Assembly (NCBI GenBank): GCA_028679405.1
Contig: JAJRBP010000112.1
Coordinates: 1 to 7,763, forward strand
Direction of reading: 5' to 3'
DNA from: Methanoregulaceae archaeon
GTDB taxonomy: Archaea; Halobacteriota; Methanomicrobia; Methanomicrobiales; Methanospirillaceae
Length of the DNA stretch: 7,763 nt
The notes beneath the pieces were generated by a model, which did no database searches, was not told the DNA's origin, and saw only the letters and a list, made by a program, of their open reading frames with translations. This document shows, piece after piece, positions 5,177-7,763 of this stretch. Made by a program: the position numbers and the translations under genes. Positions within the stretch are counted from its first letter, which is position 1. Each line of letters starts with the position of its first letter.

Positions 5177-5826
5177 ACAGCTTGTACGATTTCCATACGC
5201 ACACAACGCTCTCGGATGGGGAGATGCTCCCTATCGAGCTTGTCCGGAGGATGTCTGTTCTCGGGTATAGCGCGGTTGGGATTACTGACCATGCTGATAC
5301 GTCCAATACTGTTTCTCTTATTGAATCTCTCATTAAGATCCGGGAGTCAGCAGCTCTCTATGGGGTCAGACTGCTCTGTGGAATTGAGATCACACACGTT
5401 CCGCCTCAACAGATCCAGGGTCTTGCGAGACTTGCGAAATCTTCGGGTGCCGATCTTGTCGTTGTTCACGGAGAGACACCTGTCGAACCCGTGGCACCGG
5501 GAACAAATCATGCTGCCTGTACCTGCGGCGATGTCGATATCCTGGCTCATCCCGGCTTCATCACTATCGATGATGCCAGAGAGGCGGAAAACCATGGCGT
5601 TGCCCTCGAACTCACATCCCGGGGGGGGCATAACCGGACAAACGGGCATGTTGCACGTATCGCGGTAGAAGCTGGTTGCATGATGGTGGTGGACTCAGAC
5701 GCGCATGCACCACACGATCTCCTTCCTGCAGAGTCAAAGGTAACAATAGCACGTGGAGCAGGGCTTACCTGGGAACAGGCAGAAAAAGTGATGTCTTTAA
5801 ATATCGAAGATCTCCTCAAAAAATGA
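5173..5826 (+). CDS. PHP-domain metal-dependent phosphoesterase (histidinol phosphatase-like)
   Basis: This 217-aa protein is a complete PHP domain, a TIM-barrel hydrolase binding two or three metal ions. The expected ligands are all visible: HTH (8-10), D15, ITDHAD (37-42), E72 in CGIEITH, H99 in VVHGE, H126 in ILAHPG, and D176 and H178 in DSDAHAP. An active phosphatase is therefore likely. Archaeal members are often labelled histidinol phosphatase-like, but the substrate cannot be told from sequence. The intact metal site argues against it being the RNase P subunit Rnp3/Rpp30, a degenerate PHP-like barrel. The start codon overlaps the srp19 stop (ATGA), implying co-transcription and translational coupling, although a functional link with SRP is not obvious. 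Confidence 0.9.
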   Translation: MNSLYDFHTHTTLSDGEMLPIELVRRMSVLGYSAVGITDHADTSNTVSLIESLIKIRESAALYGVRLLCGIEITHVPPQQIQGLARLAKSSGADLVVVHGETPVEPVAPGTNHAACTCGDVDILAHPGFITIDDAREAENHGVALELTSRGGHNRTNGHVARIAVEAGCMMVVDSDAHAPHDLLPAESKVTIARGAGLTWEQAEKVMSLNIEDLLKK

Positions 5827-5853
5827 GAATCCTATTTATGTCTTTACGTAAAA

Positions 5854-5882
5854 TTTATATGCAACCAAATTCAATATAAATA
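5854..5882 (+). promoter_or_regulatory. Two candidate TATA boxes for gar1-tfb
   Basis: TTTATATG (5854-5861) and AATATAAATA (5873-5882) both match box A. They predict starts near 5884 and 5904, and leaders of about 58 and 39 nt. Only the upstream choice would include the whole hairpin at 5896-5922 in the transcript. Confidence 0.55.
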
Positions 5883-5895
5883 GATTACTAAATAC

Positions 5896-5929
5896 TTCCA
5901 GAATGCGATATTTCGTCTGGAAATCTTCC
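5896..5929 (+). repeat. Alternative hairpins in the gar1 leader
   Basis: TTCCAGA (5896-5902) pairs with TCTGGAA (5916-5922). The GGAA at 5919-5922 can instead pair with TTCC at 5926-5929 across a 3-nt loop. The two folds exclude each other and end three bases before the Shine-Dalgarno GAGG (5932-5935). This could tune translation of gar1, but it is inference from pairing alone. Confidence 0.35.
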
Positions 5930-5942
5930 TTGAGGGTTGTCC

Positions 5943-6167
5943 ATGAGAGCTGTAGGTCGCGCTCTACACCAGTATGGAAAGCAGATGCTGATTCTGCGTT
6001 GCGATGCAGCGCAGCTACCGCGGCTGTACAGTGAAGTCGTCGATCGTCGAATGAGACCCGTTGGAAAGATTGTAGACCTTTTCGGCAATGTCCAGGCCCC
6101 ATATGCGGCAGTTGTCTGCCGGAACCGGTGTGAAATCGCGTCAGGAGAAAAACTGTTTACAAAGTAG
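5943..6167 (+). CDS. gar1: H/ACA RNP protein Gar1
   Basis: Gar1 is the small beta-barrel partner of the Cbf5 pseudouridine synthase in H/ACA guide-RNA particles that modify rRNA. The 74-aa product is typical of archaea, which have only the core without the glycine/arginine tails of eukaryotic Gar1. It reads MRAVGRALHQYGKQMLIL, then the core VVDRRMRPVGKIVDLFGNV and the APYAAV strand. ATG 5943 has TGAGGG just upstream; a TTG at 5937 adds two residues without benefit. tfb follows after 14 bp on the same strand, and gar1-tfb adjacency is, as I recall, a common archaeal arrangement. It has its own TATA elements, so transcription is probably separate from the srp19-PHP pair. Confidence 0.93.
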   Translation: MRAVGRALHQYGKQMLILRCDAAQLPRLYSEVVDRRMRPVGKIVDLFGNVQAPYAAVVCRNRCEIASGEKLFTK

Positions 6168-6181
6168 GCGGGTGAGAGGTA

Positions 6182-7192
6182 ATGCAGGAAGTTGAGAAAT
6201 TAAAGATCCTCCAGAATGAGAGAGAAGCCCTGAAGAACAGAATGAAGGGCCGTCTGAAAGAGCAGGAGAAGAAAGCAGAGGACCACACCGAGACAGTCTG
6301 TTCCGAATGTGGCAGCAGGCAGCTTGTCCATGACTACGAGAGGGCAGAGCTTGTGTGCCAGAACTGTGGTCTTGTAATTGACGACGACTTCATAGACCGC
6401 GGTCCTGAATGGCGTGCCTTCGATCATGACCAGCGTATGAAGCGCTCAAGAGTCGGGGCACCTATGACGTTCACGATCCATGACAAAGGACTCTCCACGA
6501 TGATCGACTGGAGAAACAGGGATTCGTATGGGCGTGCTATTTCCTCCAAGAACAGGGCGCAGTTGTATCGTCTGCGAAAGTGGCAGCGGAGGATACGGGT
6601 ATCCAATGCTACTGAACGGAACCTCGCGTTCGCACTAAGTGAGCTCGACCGTATGGCTTCAGCTCTTGGGCTCCCCAGGAATGTCCGGGAGACTGCAGCC
6701 GTCGTTTATCGAGATGCCGTGGATAAAAATCTGATCCGGGGGCGAAGTATCGAAGGAGTAGCTGCCGCGGCACTCTATGCTGCATGCAGACAGTGTAGTG
6801 TACCGAGGACTCTCGATGAGATAGCGGAAGTCTCGCGTGTGTCACGCAAGGAGATCGGTCGGACTTACCGCTTCATCTCGAGGGAGCTTGGCCTTAAGCT
6901 TCTCCCGACCTCGCCAATCGATTACGTTCCCCGGTTCTGTTCCGGGCTCACCCTCAAGGGCGAAGTGCAAAGCAGGGCAGTCGAGATCCTCCGTCAGGCA
7001 GGAGAACGTGAGCTCACGAGTGGGAGAGGACCGACAGGTGTTGCTGCGGCAGCGATCTACATTTCATCGATTCTTGGAGGGGAGCGAAGAACCCAGCGGG
7101 AGGTAGCGGAGGTAGCAGGGGTGACAGAAGTCACCATCAGGAACAGATATAAAGAACTTGCAGAGAAGCTCGATATCGAGATTATTCTCTGA
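6182..7192 (+). CDS. tfb: Transcription initiation factor TFB (TFIIB homologue)
   Basis: TFB bridges TBP bound at the TATA box and RNA polymerase, reading the BRE and placing the start site. The 336-aa protein has a charged, coiled-coil-like N-terminal extension (1-37), then a zinc ribbon with C40, C43, C59 and C62. The B-reader/linker region follows ([19 protein letters not shown], 72-90). Two cyclin folds lie at about 143-236 and 246-331, each with the ALYAAC or AIYISS helix. The second ends in the BRE-reading helix-turn-helix ([20 protein letters not shown], 304-323). The extension matches what I recall of Methanomicrobia TFBs and is longer than in most archaea. The start is supported by GGTGAGAGGT immediately upstream. 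Co-transcribed with gar1, 14 bp apart. Confidence 0.98.
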   Translation: MQEVEKLKILQNEREALKNRMKGRLKEQEKKAEDHTETVCSECGSRQLVHDYERAELVCQNCGLVIDDDFIDRGPEWRAFDHDQRMKRSRVGAPMTFTIHDKGLSTMIDWRNRDSYGRAISSKNRAQLYRLRKWQRRIRVSNATERNLAFALSELDRMASALGLPRNVRETAAVVYRDAVDKNLIRGRSIEGVAAAALYAACRQCSVPRTLDEIAEVSRVSRKEIGRTYRFISRELGLKLLPTSPIDYVPRFCSGLTLKGEVQSRAVEILRQAGERELTSGRGPTGVAAAAIYISSILGGERRTQREVAEVAGVTEVTIRNRYKELAEKLDIEIIL

Positions 7193-7218
7193 ATCCATTT
7201 TTCAATAAACGCAACAAC

Positions 7219-7223
7219 TATAT
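7219..7223 (+). promoter_or_regulatory. TATA element of tRNA-Ala(CGC)
   Basis: TATAT is centred 34 nt before the first base of the tRNA, the same distance as the TATAT before the second tRNA-Ala gene. A start near 7247 would leave a short leader for RNase P removal. Confidence 0.5.
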
Positions 7224-7254
7224 CCCTTCGATTAAAAAGTCGTATACTGCGTCC

Positions 7255-7326
7255 GGGCTAGTAGATCAGGGGTAGATCGTTACGTTCGCAACGTAAAGGC
7301 CGCGGGTTCGAATCCCGCCAAGTCCA
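7255..7326 (+). tRNA. tRNA-Ala (anticodon CGC)
   Basis: A 72-nt cloverleaf without encoded CCA. The acceptor stem is GGGCTAG/CAAGTCC, with the alanine identity pair G3-U70 (7257/7323) and A73. The D stem is GATC/GATC, the anticodon stem TTACG/CGTAA, and the loop TTCGCAA gives anticodon CGC, which reads GCG. The T arm is GCGGG-TTCGAAT-CCCGC. Position 6 is A (7260) opposite A67 (7320), so the acceptor stem contains an internal mismatch absent from the neighbouring tRNA-Ala. A run of eight T follows. Confidence 0.96.
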
Positions 7327-7330
7327 TTGG

Positions 7331-7338
7331 TTTTTTTT
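7331..7338 (+). terminator. Oligo-T terminator of tRNA-Ala(CGC)
   Basis: Eight consecutive T begin four bases after the tRNA, a typical archaeal termination signal. It makes separate transcription of the two tRNA-Ala genes likely. Confidence 0.7.
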
Positions 7339-7440
7339 CAATTATCCGGATTAACGACTCTGCTACTCATGCCGGAAAAGAAGAGCGGAGTCTTTATTTC
7401 AGGATCTACCCCTTCTGGAAAAGCATTCGATCAGAAGAGA

Positions 7441-7445
7441 TATAT
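7441..7445 (+). promoter_or_regulatory. TATA element of tRNA-Ala(TGC)
   Basis: GAGATATATG contains TATAT centred 34 nt before the tRNA, mirroring the spacing at tRNA-Ala(CGC). The 150-bp spacer between the two tRNAs holds nothing else I can support. Confidence 0.5.
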
Positions 7446-7476
7446 GCCCGGAAATGAGACAATAGTATCCACAAGT

Positions 7477-7548
7477 GGGCTCGTAGATCAGGGGTAGATC
7501 GTCACGTTTGCAACGTGAAGGCCACGGGTTCGAATCCCGTCGAGTCCA
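7477..7548 (+). tRNA. tRNA-Ala (anticodon TGC)
   Basis: A 72-nt cloverleaf without encoded CCA and nearly identical to the upstream tRNA-Ala. The acceptor stem GGGCTCG/CGAGTCC is fully paired, with G3-U70 (7479/7545) and A73. The anticodon stem is TCACG/CGTGA, the loop TTTGCAA gives TGC, and the T arm is ACGGG-TTCGAAT-CCCGT. The differences from the CGC copy are mostly compensated stem changes, so these are diverged isoacceptors from one ancestral gene. Confidence 0.97.
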
Positions 7549-7556
7549 TAAAATTC

Positions 7557-7561
7557 TTTTT
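7557..7561 (+). terminator. Oligo-T after tRNA-Ala(TGC)
   Basis: Five T lie nine bases after the tRNA in an AT-rich stretch, which would suffice for archaeal termination. Confidence 0.45.
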
Positions 7562-7655
7562 AAAAATATTTGAACGCGACCGTGAGGTCATGTCATGATC
7601 AAGGTGCGGTTGCCCGGGAGAAGATCTCATCAAAAATCAGGGATAAGATATCAGA

Positions 7656-7763
7656 TCACAGAGCCCGCCGGACTTCTTCGACTGACATTCCGGGCTTGAT
7701 CCGGTATCCGTACATCAATTCAATAGCAGATCTGTCAATCCGACCAAGCTGAGTAGAAGTGTA
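7656..7763 (-). CDS. 3' end of an unidentified protein gene (partial)
   Basis: Reading leftwards from the window edge, the minus strand is open for 35 codons to TGA at 7656-7658. The translation includes QLGRIDRSAIELMYGYRIK followed by PGMSVEEVRRAL at the C-terminus. Residue composition, helical amphipathicity and G/C-rich third positions all look like a genuine protein C-terminus. I do not recognise the family from this fragment. The gene is convergent with the tRNA-Ala pair, and its start lies beyond the window. Confidence 0.65.
   Translation of the reverse strand, partial: YTSTQLGRIDRSAIELMYGYRIKPGMSVEEVRRAL

Noticed and set aside
7370..7498. ATG-started 42-codon frame between the two tRNA-Ala genes
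   Set aside because: It has no ribosome-binding site, runs into the second tRNA, and overlaps that tRNA's TATA element.
1..7763. CRISPR array, insertion sequence, prophage or defence island
   Set aside because: There are no regularly spaced repeats, transposase or integrase motifs, or recognisable defence genes. The genes are conserved archaeal core functions.

Overview
The window is archaeal and looks like a chromosomal housekeeping segment of a methanogen, most likely Methanomicrobiales. Supporting this are aIF5B, ribosomal proteins S6e and S8e, SRP19, Gar1, TFB, a DUF2240 protein, TATA-box promoters, intron-free tRNAs without encoded CCA, and an N-terminally extended TFB of the Methanomicrobia type. 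The order-level placement comes from recalled family resemblance, not from a search.

Layout, left to right. A tRNA-His gene (minus) is at 77-149, with a TATA-like element further left that probably serves a gene off the window. A weakly coding-like, stop-interrupted minus frame at 163-336 may be a gene relic. On the plus strand come aIF5B (519-2297) and S6e (2427-2831). S6e is preceded by a GC-rich hairpin and a 14-codon upstream ORF that overlaps its start codon. Convergent to S6e, one base away, is a DUF2240 protein (2833-3297, minus). A gene-poor stretch (3298-3735) holds a palindromic TATA element and a long hairpin. Then come S8e (3736-4110, minus) and the HypB nickel-insertion GTPase (4183-4848, minus). 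HypB is divergent from SRP19 (4904-5176, plus) across a 55-bp spacer with a single TATA element at its centre. SRP19 overlaps a PHP phosphoesterase (5173-5826) by ATGA. The gar1-tfb pair follows (5943-7192), then two tRNA-Ala genes (CGC and TGC). The window ends in the 3' end of an unidentified minus-strand gene.

Most genes serve gene expression: initiation, ribosome structure, RNA modification, protein targeting and transcription initiation. HypB, for NiFe-hydrogenase maturation, fits a hydrogen-using methanogen. I see no mobile element, CRISPR array or defence system. The notable signals are regulatory: the uORF and hairpin before rps6e, the shared hypB/srp19 TATA element with apparently leaderless genes on both sides, leader structures before gar1 and infB, the 3635-3696 hairpin, and tRNA peculiarities (no encoded G-1 in tRNA-His; an A6/A67 mismatch in tRNA-Ala(CGC)).
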